Source of the DNA: Actinoplanes palleronii | Lineage (GTDB): Bacteria; Actinomycetota; Actinomycetes; Mycobacteriales; Micromonosporaceae | Direction of reading: 5' to 3' | DNA length: 64,000 nt | Assembly: GCF_016862315.1 (NCBI RefSeq) | Contig: NZ_BOMS01000026.1 | Coordinates: forward strand, 248,001-312,000 | Position numbers and translations under genes: made by a program | Notes under the pieces: model-generated | Databases searched by the model: none | Told to the model about the DNA's origin: nothing | The model's input: only the letters and a program-made list of their open reading frames with translations | Shown here: positions 1 to 8,770 of the stretch, piece after piece | Numbering within the stretch: the first letter of the stretch is position 1 | How the letters are laid out: every line of letters starts with the position of its first letter

Positions 1-166
1 GGGTCTCGGCCGAGCGACCGGCCCAGCCCTGCACGGTGCCGTCCTCGAAGTCGCTGGTCAGAACGGTGATCGGGGTGGGGTCGTCGGCCGCGTGGGCGGC
101 CACGACGGCGGCGAACGGCACCGCGGCCACCAGGGTGGCCAGGGCCAGCCGCGTGAGTACACGCAT
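1..166 (-). CDS. Secreted carbohydrate-active enzyme, N-terminal fragment
   Basis: Only the first 55 codons lie in the window; the gene runs off the left edge. The ATG at 166 follows an AAGGGA ribosome site. The product begins with a signal peptide (basic MRVLTR, then an alanine/valine core ending near AHA). The mature protein starts with a stretch containing DFEDGTVQGW, the usual opening of CBM4/9/22-type jelly-roll modules at the front of actinobacterial xylanases and cellulases. A perfect CebR/CelR box lies about 60 bp upstream, which supports a cellulose- or xylan-degrading enzyme. The catalytic domain is not visible, so the substrate is inferred. Confidence 0.75.
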   Translation of the reverse strand, partial: MRVLTRLALATLVAAVPFAAVVAAHAADDPTPITVLTSDFEDGTVQGWAGRSAET

Positions 167-227
167 CGGCGTTCCCTTCAGGGGATCATCGGTTTTCCGG
201 CTCAAGACAGTGACCGACATCGTTACA

Positions 228-241
228 TGGGAGCGCTCCCA
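228..241. promoter_or_regulatory. CebR/CelR-type operator (perfect 14-bp palindrome)
   Basis: TGGGAGCGCTCCCA is a perfect palindrome, identical to the known binding site of the LacI-family cellulose-utilisation repressors CelR (Thermobifida) and CebR (Streptomyces). Cello-oligosaccharides release those proteins. It lies 62 bp upstream of the ATG of the minus-strand secreted enzyme and 74 bp upstream of the histidine kinase start. The minus-strand gene is the more likely target. Confidence 0.85.
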
Positions 242-314
242 TTACAACGGTGTGTCAAGAATGTTGCCGGGCAGGATGCCTCAACTCCGCGGGTCGCCGA
301 CCGATAGGACGAGC

Positions 315-2270
315 GTGCCGGACCAGATGTTCCTGCTGGCCAACCTGGTGATCATGGCCGCCTATGCGGCGATCACGGTGGCCATCGTGGTGCCCGTGAC
401 CCGGGCCGGTCAGCTGCGCAGCAACAAGCTGGCCACCGCCACCGCGCTGATCTTCTTCAGCTGCGCGGTCGGTCACGGGCTGCACGCGCTGGGCGCGCTG
501 CTGGCGGCGGTCGGGGCACCGGCCGGTCACGGGGTGCACGCGCAGGTCACCGGATGGTTCTGGGCCTCGGCGATCTGGGACGCGTTCACCGGGGCCGTCG
601 CGGTCTACTACTGGACGCTGCGCCACGGCTACGGCGTGCTGCTCGGCCCGGGCGCGATCTACGTCGACCCGTTCACCCGGCTCCGGCTGGACGAGGCCGA
701 CGCCCGGGAACGTGCCGCCCAGGACGTCGCCGAGGCGCACCGGGCCACCCTCGCCACGGTCGTCGAGCACAGCGACGACGCGATCATCGGGCTCACCCCG
801 GACGGCACGGTCACCGCGTGGAACGGCGGCGCCGTACGGCTCTTCGGGTACACCGCCGAGGAGATGCTCGGCCGGCCGGCCACCATGCTCGCCGACGAGG
901 CCGGCGCCGGCCAGCAGTCCGCGACGCTGGCCCGGATCCGTGACGGGGAGCGCAGCATCGCGTACGAGGCGCGCCGGGTCGGCCGGGACGGCGCCCCGGT
1001 CGACGTCTCCCTGGTGATCACCCCGATCCACGACCAGGCCGGCACGGTGATCGGCGTGTCCGTGGTGGCCCGGGACATCACCGCCGCGAAGGAGAACGCC
1101 GAACGGCAGCAGGCCGTGCAGGAGCGCACCCAGCAGGCCCAGCGGATGGAGAGTCTGGGCAACCTGGCCGGCGGGGTGGCGCACGACTTCAACAACATCC
1201 TGGCGATCATCGGGAACTACACCGAGTTCGCGATCGAGGAGACCGCCGATCTGCCCGAGGTGCAGGCCGACCTGATCCAGGTGCGTACGGCCGTGGAGCG
1301 GGCCACCAACCTGACCCGCCAGCTGCTGACGTTCACCCGGGGTGACGCCATCCAGCCGCGCAACGTCGCGCTCAATCCGGCGCTGGCCGAGATCCGGGCG
1401 ATGCTGGAGCGCACCATCGGCGAGCACATCACCCTGGTCACGGTGCCCTCGGCGGCGCCGCTGACCGTGCACGCCGACCCCGGCCAGCTCCAGCAGGTGC
1501 TGCTGAACCTGGCGATCAACGCCCGGGACGCGATGCCGGAGGGCGGCACCCTGGTGCTCGAGGCGAACGCCGCCGACCTTGACGGGTACGAGCTCAACAT
1601 GCAGCCGCCACTGCCCGCCGGACGGTACGCCCGCCTGCTGATCAGCGACACCGGCGAGGGCATGCCGCCCGAGGTGGTGGCGCGCATCTTCGAACCGTTC
1701 TTCACCACCAAGCCGCGCGGCAAGGGCACCGGGCTGGGCCTGGCCACCGTGTACGGCATCGTCACCGAGGCCGGCGGGAGCGTGAACCTGTACTCGGAAC
1801 CCGGCGTCGGCACCACGTTCCGGATCTACCTGCCGCTCGTCGACGCGCCCGGCGATCCGGAGCAGGAGACGGCGCGGCCGGTCGCGCCGCGCCGTGGCGA
1901 GGGCCGGGTGGTGCTGGTGGTCGAGGACGAGGTGGCCCTGTCCCGGATCATCACCCGGATCCTGACCGAGAACGATTACCGGGTGGTGACCGCGCCGGAC
2001 GGCCGGCAGGCCCTCGCGCAGTTCGACCAGCACGGCTGCGACCTGCTGCTGACCGACGTGATCATGCCGGAGATGTCCGGCCCCCGGCTGGCCGAGCTGC
2101 TCACCGAACGCCGGCCGGGCCTGCCGGTGATCTACATGTCCGGGTACAGCAACGGCCTGCTCGGCAGCACCCACGTGCTGGACGGCGACATCACGTTCAT
2201 CGAGAAGCCGTTCACCGCCGCCGAACTGCTGCACAAACTCGCCGCCACCCACCGCGAACCCGTCAGCTGA
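315..2270 (+). CDS. Hybrid sensor histidine kinase with PAS and C-terminal receiver
   Basis: GTG at 315 was chosen because AGGA lies 5 nt upstream and translation then begins just before the first membrane helix. The frame is open further upstream, but with no better site. In order: an N-terminal region of about four hydrophobic helices (residues about 5-120); a PAS domain (about 145-265, with AIIGLTPDGTVTAWN); a HisKA domain with phospho-acceptor His290 in GGVAHDFNN; an HATPase domain with N, G1 (DTGEGM) and G2 (GKGTGLGL) boxes; and a receiver domain with phospho-acceptor Asp581 in LTDVIMP. The AHDFNN form of the H-box is common in hybrid kinases. No response regulator is adjacent. The signal is unknown; the neighbours suggest, without proving, a role in sugar or cell-wall sensing. 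Confidence 0.9.
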   Translation: MPDQMFLLANLVIMAAYAAITVAIVVPVTRAGQLRSNKLATATALIFFSCAVGHGLHALGALLAAVGAPAGHGVHAQVTGWFWASAIWDAFTGAVAVYYWTLRHGYGVLLGPGAIYVDPFTRLRLDEADARERAAQDVAEAHRATLATVVEHSDDAIIGLTPDGTVTAWNGGAVRLFGYTAEEMLGRPATMLADEAGAGQQSATLARIRDGERSIAYEARRVGRDGAPVDVSLVITPIHDQAGTVIGVSVVARDITAAKENAERQQAVQERTQQAQRMESLGNLAGGVAHDFNNILAIIGNYTEFAIEETADLPEVQADLIQVRTAVERATNLTRQLLTFTRGDAIQPRNVALNPALAEIRAMLERTIGEHITLVTVPSAAPLTVHADPGQLQQVLLNLAINARDAMPEGGTLVLEANAADLDGYELNMQPPLPAGRYARLLISDTGEGMPPEVVARIFEPFFTTKPRGKGTGLGLATVYGIVTEAGGSVNLYSEPGVGTTFRIYLPLVDAPGDPEQETARPVAPRRGEGRVVLVVEDEVALSRIITRILTENDYRVVTAPDGRQALAQFDQHGCDLLLTDVIMPEMSGPRLAELLTERRPGLPVIYMSGYSNGLLGSTHVLDGDITFIEKPFTAAELLHKLAATHREPVS

Positions 2271-2277
2271 CGGCCTC

Positions 2278-2332
2278 CGGCTGGTGCTCAGGGGTGTCTC
2301 AACGGGCGTGAGACACCCCTGAGCACCAGCCG
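2278..2332. repeat. Intergenic palindrome, GGCTGG/CCAGCC family (perfect 24-bp stem)
   Basis: Bases 2278-2301 and 2309-2332 are exact reverse complements around a 7-base loop. It starts 8 bp after the histidine kinase stop and probably acts as its terminator, although no T-tract follows. The stem contains CTCAGGGGTGTCTCA. Related palindromes occur at 7.8-8.6, 18.9, 41.9 and 60.8 kb. Confidence 0.9.
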
Positions 2333-2419
2333 AGAACCCGGTGCCCGGCCCAGCACCGCCGGGCGGCACGGCGCGAGCGCGGAGCGTGGCGTGGCGTGGC
2401 GCCGGGGGTATCGAGAGTC

Positions 2420-2447
2420 TTGACTGTCGTGGTGTGAGCGTTAACAC
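2420..2447 (+). promoter_or_regulatory. Promoter with overlapping LacI-type operator, GH43 gene
   Basis: TTGACT (2420-2425), a 16-bp spacer and TAACAC (2442-2447) resemble a vegetative promoter. The -10 lies inside a 16-bp imperfect palindrome, GTGTGAGCGTTAACAC (2432-2447), with a central CG step as is usual for LacI-family operators. It lies 80 bp upstream of the GH43 start. A bound repressor would cover the -10. The regulator's identity is not shown; the only LacI gene in the window is at 54.5 kb. Confidence 0.55.
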
Positions 2448-2527
2448 TCGGGCAACCGCCCCGACACGCGCGCGACTCCGCAGCGTCCTCTTCGGACCGC
2501 GCGCGGCACCCCGAGCAGGGAGAAACG

Positions 2528-5500
2528 ATGCCCCTCACCGCACGCCGGAGCACCGCCCGGCGCCTGCGATCGCCGCTGTTAACGTTCCTCACCACGGCCT
2601 CCGTGCTGACCGGCGTCCTGGTCACCGAAACGCCGGCCACTGCCGCACCGGCCGCCACGAGAGACGCCGCGCGAGACGCCGGACAGGCCGCCGCGGACGT
2701 CACCGACGGCCTGCTGCTCTGGTACAAGCTGGACGAGAACTCCGGCACGGTCGCCACCGACGCGTCCGGCCACGGCCGGAACGGCGCCGTGCAGGCCGCG
2801 ACCTGGTCCGGCGCCCAGGGCCTCACCTTCGACGGCGCCACGACGTCGGTCAAGGCCCCGAACGACCTGATGAGCAATCTGGACGCCATCACCGTCGCGT
2901 TCGACGTGAAGATCGACAGTGCACAGGCGACGCCGTACTTCCTCTACGGCTTCGGCAACACCGATACCGCCACCGGGTACGGCAACGGCTACCTCTTCGC
3001 GACCGGGGACGGCTTCCGCAACGCCGCCTCACTGAGCAACTGGAGCGGCGAGCAGAACACCCGCCCGGCGACCGGCCGCAACCTGGTCCGCAACGCCTGG
3101 AAGCACGTCGCCTACACCCAGACCGGGACGACCGGCACGCTCTACGAGGACGGCGTCGCGGTCGGCACGAACACCGCGATCAGCATCCAGCCGGGCGCGA
3201 TCGGCGGCGGCACGACCACCGCCAACTACTTCGGCCGCTCGCTCTACACCGGCGACCGGTACTTCAAGGGCGGCATGCGCGACATCCGCGTCTTCGACCG
3301 GGCGATCACCGCGGACGAGGTGAACACCCTGGCCACGCCGTCCAACACCGCGGCGGTCACGGCCGACCAGTCGACGCTCGATCTCGGCGACACCAGCGCG
3401 CTGACCGCGAATCTGAATTTACCTTCCACCGCCCCGAACGGCTCCGGGCTGAGCTGGGCCACCAGCGACCCGTCGGTGATCACGGCGGCCGGGCGGGTCA
3501 CCCGTCCACCGGCCGGTGAGCCGGACGCGCACGCCACCCTCACCGCGACCGTCACGCGCGGCACGGTCACCGCCACCAAGACCTTCGCGATCACCGTTCG
3601 GGCCGAGCTCGACGACGCGGCCACGGCCGCCGCCGCGGCAAGTGCCTTGATCGTACGCAACGCCGACGACGTACGCGGGAACCTCGCTCTGCCCGGCAGC
3701 GGCGCCGCCGGCACGACGGTGACCTGGACCAGCAGCGATCCGGCCGTGCTCGCGCCGAGCGGCGAAGTACACCGTCCCCCGCACGGCGCGGGCGACACCA
3801 CCGTGACCCTCACCGCGACGGTGACCAAGGGCAGTGCGGCCGCGACCCGCGAATTCACCGCGAAAGTCCCCGCGTTGCCCGCTGCGGAGCCGTTGAAGGG
3901 TTACCTGTTCAGCTACTTCACCGGCGAGGGGTACGCCGACGGCGAGCAGATCTACCACGCGCTCAGCAACGGCAACGACGCGCTGAGCTGGCGCGAGGTC
4001 AACGCCGGGCAGCCGGTGCTCACCTCGACGCTGGGCACCAAGGGCCTGCGCGACCCGTTCATCATCCGCTCGCCGGAGGGCGACAAGTTCTACCAGATCG
4101 CCACCGACCTCAAGATCTACGGCAACGGCGACTGGGACGCGTCCCAGCGCAGCGGAAGTAAATCGATCATGGTGTGGGAGTCCACCGACCTGGTCACCTG
4201 GACGAACCAGCGCCTGGTGAAGGTCTCCCCCGACACGGCCGGCAACACCTGGGCGCCGGAGGCGTTCTACGACAAGAAGCTCGGCGCCTACGTCGTCTTC
4301 TGGGCCTCGAAGCTCTACGACGCGGCGGACACCGGGCACACCGGCACCACCTACAACCGGATGATGTACGCGACCACCCGCGACTTCTACACGTTCAGCG
4401 AGCCGCAGGTGTGGAAGGACCCCGGGTACTCGGTGATCGACTCGACGGTGGTCGAACACAACGGCGAGTACTACCGCTTCACCAAGGACGAGCGCAACAA
4501 CTCGTCCTCGTCGCCGTGCAGCAAGTACATCATCGAGGAGAAGTCCACCGATCTGCTCGACCTCGGCTACGACTTCGTCGCGGAGTGCATCGGCTCGTCC
4601 GCGCTGAGCCGGGGCGAGGGACCACTGATCTTCAAGTCGAACACCCCGTCGTCCGACGGCAAGGACAAGTGGTACCTGTTCATCGACGAGTACGGCGGCC
4701 GCGGCTACGTCCCGTTCTCGACCACCGACCTGGACTCCGGCCAGTGGACCGCGGAGACCGGCTACACGCTGCCGTCCCGGCCCCGCCACGGCACGGTCCT
4801 GCCGGTCACCCAGGCCGAGTACGATCGGATCTCGGCGAAGTACGAGGAGCCGCCGGCCACTCCCGGGCTGCGCCTGCGCTACCAGTTCGACGAGACCGGC
4901 GGCACCGTCGCGCGGGACTCGTCGGGCAACGGCTTCAACGGCGCGTTCAACCGCGAACCGGCATTCACTTCCGGGGTCGACGGCGGCGCGGTAAGCCTCG
5001 CCGGTGGCGCCGCTTCGTCGAGCACCGCGCCGTACGTCACCATCCCGAACGGCGTGCTCAAGGGCGCGACGAGCGCGACGGTCTCGCTCTGGGCCAAGTG
5101 GACCGCGTCGACGACGGTCAACCAGTGGATCTACGGGCTCGGGCCGGACAGCACAAAATATCTGTTCACCACACCGGCCAACGGCGGCTCGCTGCTCTAC
5201 TCGGCGATCACCAGCGGGAGCTGGTCGGCCGAGTCGAAACTGCCCGGCGCCGCGACACTGCCCGGCGGGAGCTGGCAGCACCTCGCGGTCACCGTGGACG
5301 GCCCGGCCGGCACCGCGGCGATGTACCTGAACGGACGGCGGGTGGCCGCCGCGACCGGGGTAACGGTCAAGCCCGGCGACCTGTACGACGCGTCGAAGGC
5401 CTACTCCGGCTACATCGGCAAGTCGCTGTACTCGGCGGACCCGTACTTCGCCGGGTCGGTGGACGACTTCCGGATCTACAACACCGCACTGACCGGGCCG

Positions 5501-7666
5501 GAGATCCTGGCCCTGGCCGGGAAGGGGACCTCCCTCGGCGCCGTGACGTTGCCACAGCTCAAGGCGGACGCGATCGTCGACGACGCGGCGGGCACGGTGA
5601 AGCTGCCGGTCGCCGAGGGCACCGACGTGACAGCGCTCGCGCCGCAGTTCACGCTTGCCAGCGGGGCGACGATCAGCCCGGCCTCCGGCACGGCGCGTGA
5701 CTTCAGCAGCTCCCAGTCGTACGAGATAGTCGGCGGCGATGGCGCGAAGCGGACCTGGACCGTCACCGCGGTCGTGATGAAGAGTCCGGTCCTGCCGGGC
5801 CTGAACGCCGACCCGAACATCACCGTCTTCGGCGACACGTTCTGGATCTACCCGACCACGGATGGTTTCGCGGGTTGGTCCGGCACGCAGTTCCACGCGT
5901 TCTCCTCGACCGACCTGGTGCACTGGACCGACCACGGGGTGATCCTCGACCTCGGACCGGACGTGACCTGGGCGGACGACAGCGCGTGGGCGCCGGCGAT
6001 CGCGACTCGGAACGGGAAGTACTACCTCTACTTCTCCGGCGGGCTGAGCAGCGGCAACACCGCCAAGCAGCTCGGCGTGGCGGTCGCCGACAACCCGGCC
6101 GGGCCGTTCCGTGACGCGCTCGGCACGCCGCTGGTCGCGGCCGGCAGCCACAGCGGGCAGATGATCGACTCGGCGGTGTTCACCGACGACGACGGGAAGT
6201 CCTACCTGTACTGGGGCAACGGCAGCTCCTACCAGGTGCCGCTAAACGACGACATGATCTCGTTCGACCCGGCGCTGGTGAAGACGTACAAACCGGCGAA
6301 CTACAACGAGGGGTCGTTCGTCGTCAAACGGAACGCGACCTACTACTTCATGTGGTCGGAGAACGACACGCGCAGCGCGGACTATCGGGTGGCCTATGCG
6401 ACGGGGAATTCGCCGACCGGGCCGTGGAGTGACCGGGTCGGCGTGATCCTGCAGAAGGACGCGTCCCTCGGCATCCTCGGCACCGGCCACCACTCGGTGG
6501 TCCGCGCCCCGAACAGCGACGACTGGTACATCGCGTACCACCGGTTCGCGATACCGGGCGGCGACGGCACCCACCGGGAGACCACGATCGACCGGCTGGA
6601 GTTCACCGCGGACGGCGCCATCACGCCGGTCGTGCCGACGCTGGAGAGCGTGAATCCGGTGACCGTCGCGCACGCCGGCGAGGACGCGACCGGGGCCGAG
6701 GGCTCTGCCATCGCATTGACCGGCACCGTCTCCAACACCGCAAACCGGCCGACCTGGACCGTGCCGGACGGCACGCCCTGCTCGTTCGCCGATCCGCACG
6801 CCGCGACCACCACGGTGACCTGCACCGATGACGGAACGTTCGCGGTCACCCTGACCGCAGGCGGCAGCCACGACACGGCCCGGCTGACGGCGGCCAACGT
6901 GCCCCCGACGGTCACCGCCCCGGGTGGTCACCCGGCGCCGGAAGCGCCGTTCGCCACCGGAACGCCGATTAACTTCAGCGTTCCGGTCACCGACGCCGGC
7001 GCGCACGACACCCTTTCCTGTACGGCTTCGTGGGGCGACGGCCGCTCCACCCCGGGAACGGTCAGCGGCGGGGTGTGCACGGTCTCGCACGCCTATCCGA
7101 CAGGTGGCGTGTTCCAGCCGACCCTGACAGCGCGCGACGACGACGGCGCGGCGGCCACGGTGACCTTGCCGTATGTGGTCACCTACGCAACCGGAAGCGG
7201 CCAGGTGGCCGGCAGCGGCTGGCTCACCGCGGCACCGGGCTCCCTGCCCGGCAACCGGGTCGGCGGCACGGTGGATCTCGCCTTCTCCGCCGGCCCGTCC
7301 CCCACCGGCTCTCCCTCGACCGGCGCTCCCCCGACCGGCAGCTCTTCGGCCGCCGGCTCTTCGTCGGCGGGCCGCACGTGGATCCGGTTCGCCGCCGGTG
7401 ACCTGCTGTTCCAGTCGACGTCCCAGAGCCCGGCCGTGATCGCCGGGAAGACCGCGACCTACACCGGAACCGGCACGGTCAACGGAGCCGGCTCCTACCG
7501 GTTCCAGGTCACCGCTGTCGAGGGCACCGGCCGCCTCGCCGACCGCTTGGCGATCCGCATCTGGTCGGCCCGCACCGGCAAGCCCGTCTTCAACCTGACC
7601 AACCACGGCCCAGCCCGCCTAACCGGAGGCGGCATCGTCATCACCCCGAAAAAGCACCACCCCTGA
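2528..7666 (+). CDS. Secreted enzyme with two GH43 catalytic modules
   Basis: ATG at 2528 follows GGGAG. The 1712-residue product has a signal peptide (about 1-40), then a LamG/concanavalin-like domain (about 57-270), Ig-like repeats (about 275-450), a first GH43 five-bladed propeller (about 455-770), a second LamG domain (about 780-1000), a short beta domain (about 1001-1083), a second GH43 propeller (about 1085-1370), PKD/Ig-like repeats, a Ser/Thr/Pro/Gly linker and a C-terminal beta domain. GH43 acidic residues are visible in both modules: RDPFII, VIDSTV and GEGPLIF in the first; NADPN, MIDSAV and NEGS in the second. GH43 enzymes remove arabinose or xylose from arabinan and xylan. An arabinan role fits the neighbouring rhamnogalacturonan genes. 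Exact specificity cannot be read from the sequence. Confidence 0.88.
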   Translation: MPLTARRSTARRLRSPLLTFLTTASVLTGVLVTETPATAAPAATRDAARDAGQAAADVTDGLLLWYKLDENSGTVATDASGHGRNGAVQAATWSGAQGLTFDGATTSVKAPNDLMSNLDAITVAFDVKIDSAQATPYFLYGFGNTDTATGYGNGYLFATGDGFRNAASLSNWSGEQNTRPATGRNLVRNAWKHVAYTQTGTTGTLYEDGVAVGTNTAISIQPGAIGGGTTTANYFGRSLYTGDRYFKGGMRDIRVFDRAITADEVNTLATPSNTAAVTADQSTLDLGDTSALTANLNLPSTAPNGSGLSWATSDPSVITAAGRVTRPPAGEPDAHATLTATVTRGTVTATKTFAITVRAELDDAATAAAAASALIVRNADDVRGNLALPGSGAAGTTVTWTSSDPAVLAPSGEVHRPPHGAGDTTVTLTATVTKGSAAATREFTAKVPALPAAEPLKGYLFSYFTGEGYADGEQIYHALSNGNDALSWREVNAGQPVLTSTLGTKGLRDPFIIRSPEGDKFYQIATDLKIYGNGDWDASQRSGSKSIMVWESTDLVTWTNQRLVKVSPDTAGNTWAPEAFYDKKLGAYVVFWASKLYDAADTGHTGTTYNRMMYATTRDFYTFSEPQVWKDPGYSVIDSTVVEHNGEYYRFTKDERNNSSSSPCSKYIIEEKSTDLLDLGYDFVAECIGSSALSRGEGPLIFKSNTPSSDGKDKWYLFIDEYGGRGYVPFSTTDLDSGQWTAETGYTLPSRPRHGTVLPVTQAEYDRISAKYEEPPATPGLRLRYQFDETGGTVARDSSGNGFNGAFNREPAFTSGVDGGAVSLAGGAASSSTAPYVTIPNGVLKGATSATVSLWAKWTASTTVNQWIYGLGPDSTKYLFTTPANGGSLLYSAITSGSWSAESKLPGAATLPGGSWQHLAVTVDGPAGTAAMYLNGRRVAAATGVTVKPGDLYDASKAYSGYIGKSLYSADPYFAGSVDDFRIYNTALTGPEILALAGKGTSLGAVTLPQLKADAIVDDAAGTVKLPVAEGTDVTALAPQFTLASGATISPASGTARDFSSSQSYEIVGGDGAKRTWTVTAVVMKSPVLPGLNADPNITVFGDTFWIYPTTDGFAGWSGTQFHAFSSTDLVHWTDHGVILDLGPDVTWADDSAWAPAIATRNGKYYLYFSGGLSSGNTAKQLGVAVADNPAGPFRDALGTPLVAAGSHSGQMIDSAVFTDDDGKSYLYWGNGSSYQVPLNDDMISFDPALVKTYKPANYNEGSFVVKRNATYYFMWSENDTRSADYRVAYATGNSPTGPWSDRVGVILQKDASLGILGTGHHSVVRAPNSDDWYIAYHRFAIPGGDGTHRETTIDRLEFTADGAITPVVPTLESVNPVTVAHAGEDATGAEGSAIALTGTVSNTANRPTWTVPDGTPCSFADPHAATTTVTCTDDGTFAVTLTAGGSHDTARLTAANVPPTVTAPGGHPAPEAPFATGTPINFSVPVTDAGAHDTLSCTASWGDGRSTPGTVSGGVCTVSHAYPTGGVFQPTLTARDDDGAAATVTLPYVVTYATGSGQVAGSGWLTAAPGSLPGNRVGGTVDLAFSAGPSPTGSPSTGAPPTGSSSAAGSSSAGRTWIRFAAGDLLFQSTSQSPAVIAGKTATYTGTGTVNGAGSYRFQVTAVEGTGRLADRLAIRIWSARTGKPVFNLTNHGPARLTGGGIVITPKKHHP

Positions 7667-7714
7667 CCCACCACCACTGACACACCGGCCCCGAGGCATC
7701 GGCGCTGAAGCATC

Positions 7715-7752
7715 GGCGCTGCGGCGCTGCGGCGCTGCGGCGCTGCGGCGCT
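7715..7752. repeat. GGCGCTGC octamer tandem array
   Basis: Four exact GGCGCTGC units (7715-7746) are followed by a fifth ending in A. The array is flanked on both sides by GAAGCATCGG, so array plus flanks read as a duplicated block. It lies just after the GH43 gene. No function is evident. Confidence 0.85.
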
Positions 7753-7794
7753 GAAGCATCGGCCGGGTCCGGATTCCGGACTCGGCCGACGCCT

Positions 7795-7847
7795 GGCTGG
7801 TGGTGAGGGGTGCCTCCGGACCCGCGAGACACCCCTCACCACCAGCC
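7795..7847. repeat. Intergenic palindrome, GGCTGG/CCAGCC family
   Basis: Arms 7795-7816 and 7826-7847 pair over 22 positions with a single C/A mismatch around a 9-base loop. Compared with the 2278 copy, both arms change together (GGTGGTGAGG opposite CCTCACCACC), so pairing is kept. Confidence 0.85.
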
Positions 7848-7858
7848 CACGCCGCGCG

Positions 7859-7910
7859 GCTGGCCACCAGAGGTGCCTCACACCCCCAGACACACCCCTC
7901 ACAACCAGCC
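7859..7910. repeat. Degenerate member of the palindrome family
   Basis: It begins GGCTGG and ends CCAGCC with a family-like interior (AGAGGTGCCTCA, then ACACCCCTCA). The middle of the stem is poorly paired. It starts 11 bp after the previous copy. Confidence 0.6.
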
Positions 7911-7920
7911 CGCCACGCCC

Positions 7921-7973
7921 AGCTGGTGCTGACGGTCGCATCAGCGGCCTGGATACCACCATGGACACCAGCC
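7921..7973. repeat. Palindrome family, second subtype (degenerate)
   Basis: It runs from AGCTGGTG to CACCAGCC with a different interior (GACGGTCGCATCA opposite GGATACCACC). The interior matches the next copy rather than the GGGGTGTCTC subtype. Pairing is imperfect. Confidence 0.6.
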
Positions 7974-7982
7974 CGACGCATT

Positions 7983-8037
7983 CGGCTGGTGCTGGTGGTC
8001 GTATCAGCGGGCGGGATACCACCGTGAGCACCAGCCG
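7983..8037. repeat. Palindrome family, second subtype
   Basis: CGGCTGGTGCT at the left pairs exactly with AGCACCAGCCG at the right. Inner GTATC pairs with GATAC. The segment between has a few mismatches. This subtype differs in its core from the 2278 copy but has the same ends and length. Confidence 0.7.
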
Positions 8038-8410
8038 AGCCCGCTTTGCGTGCGCCTGCCGCCCCCGGCAACCCGGAGCGGACCAACTGCCAGGACCGGA
8101 CGCCCACCTTATGGGACAACCGGCCCTGGCTCGGGCAGTGATCGGCGTAGCGGACCGCGACCAGCCGCCAGCCCAGCCTGGCCGCCACCCCAGCCACCCA
8201 CCAACCGCGACCAGCGCAGAAGAGCCCCACGCCGGCGCCCTCACGCCCATCCGGCACCACACCGGCCGGTCCCTGTGGCCCGGAGGCCCGAGGCCCGGAG
8301 GCCCGGAGGGCACGCGCGACCCAGAGGGCACGCGCGACCCAGAGGACGGGCGCGACCCCATAGGCAGGTGCGGGCCGGGCAGGCCGGAGGCTAGGCGACC
8401 CGGAGGCAGG

Positions 8411-8525
8411 CTGGCGGACTGGCGGACTGGCGGACTGGCGGGCTGGCTGGCGTGGCGGGCTGGCTGGCGTGGCGGGCTGGCTGGCGTGGCTGGCGGACTG
8501 GCGGGGCTGGCTGGCGGGGCTGGCC
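8411..8525. repeat. CTGGCGG-type low-complexity tandem repeats
   Basis: Three near-identical CTGGCGGA units are followed by repeated GGCTGGCTGGCGTGGCG blocks and then CTGGCGGGG variants. The block is strongly strand-asymmetric (G on plus, C on minus) and has no coding character. It is probably unstable by slippage. Confidence 0.8.
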
Positions 8526-8562
8526 GCCTGGGGTGTCTCGCCAGGCCGGAGACGCCCCTGGC
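8526..8562. repeat. Short core-only palindrome
   Basis: GGGGTGTCTC (8530-8539) faces GAGACGCCCC (8549-8558), with partial pairing beyond. This matches the core of the 2278-type element without its GGCTGG/CCAGCC ends, so it may be a truncated copy. Confidence 0.6.
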
Positions 8563-8741
8563 GGCCCGCCGGGCACTGACATCATCCGCCCGCGCAGGAA
8601 ACCGCATTCCCCGTGCTGAGAACGTTTCATTTCATCGTTGACTGACGATTGACACCCGTGCAATGCTGCGTCAACGCATTGAAAATCACTGATTTACATA
8701 GCCCCGGGCAACACCCACCGGCGGCGTTGCACCCTCATGTC

Positions 8742-8755
8742 TTGAAACGTTATAA
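8742..8755 (+). promoter_or_regulatory. Possible operator before the oligosaccharide ABC operon
   Basis: TTGAAACGTTATAA is an imperfect palindrome (TT..AACGTT..AA) centred on CG, ending 15 bp before the binding-protein ATG. The word AACGTT also occurs at 8621-8626. A LacI-type site is plausible for a sugar-import operon, but the match is weak. Confidence 0.35.
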
Positions 8756-8770
8756 AGCACGGGAGGCGTC

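Larger units (their letters stand above)
7667..8770. other. 1.1-kb non-coding island rich in palindromes and short repeats
   Basis: No credible gene was found between the GH43 stop and the binding-protein start. The stretch holds a GGCGCTGC octamer array, four or five hairpins of the GGCTGG/CCAGCC family in a row, low-complexity purine-rich and CTGGCGG-type tandem repeats, and then about 200 AT-richer bases that probably carry the ABC-transporter promoter. Open frames crossing it are repetitive Pro/Ala/Arg/Gly translations. Confidence 0.75.

Noticed and set aside
255..2447. Long open frame on the minus strand opposite the histidine kinase
   Set aside because: It is a translation of the antisense of a clear hybrid kinase in very GC-rich DNA, with Gly/Arg/Val-rich low-complexity content and no recognisable domain.
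7495..8607. 370-codon minus-strand frame across the repeat island
   Set aside because: Its sequence is made of translated tandem and palindromic repeats (Pro/Ala/Ser/Gly runs), it overlaps the GH43 3' end and has no ribosome site.
8617..8630. Operator-like TGAGAACGTTTCAT upstream of the ABC operon
   Set aside because: It shares AACGTT with the 8742 site but is not symmetric around any centre beyond six bases.
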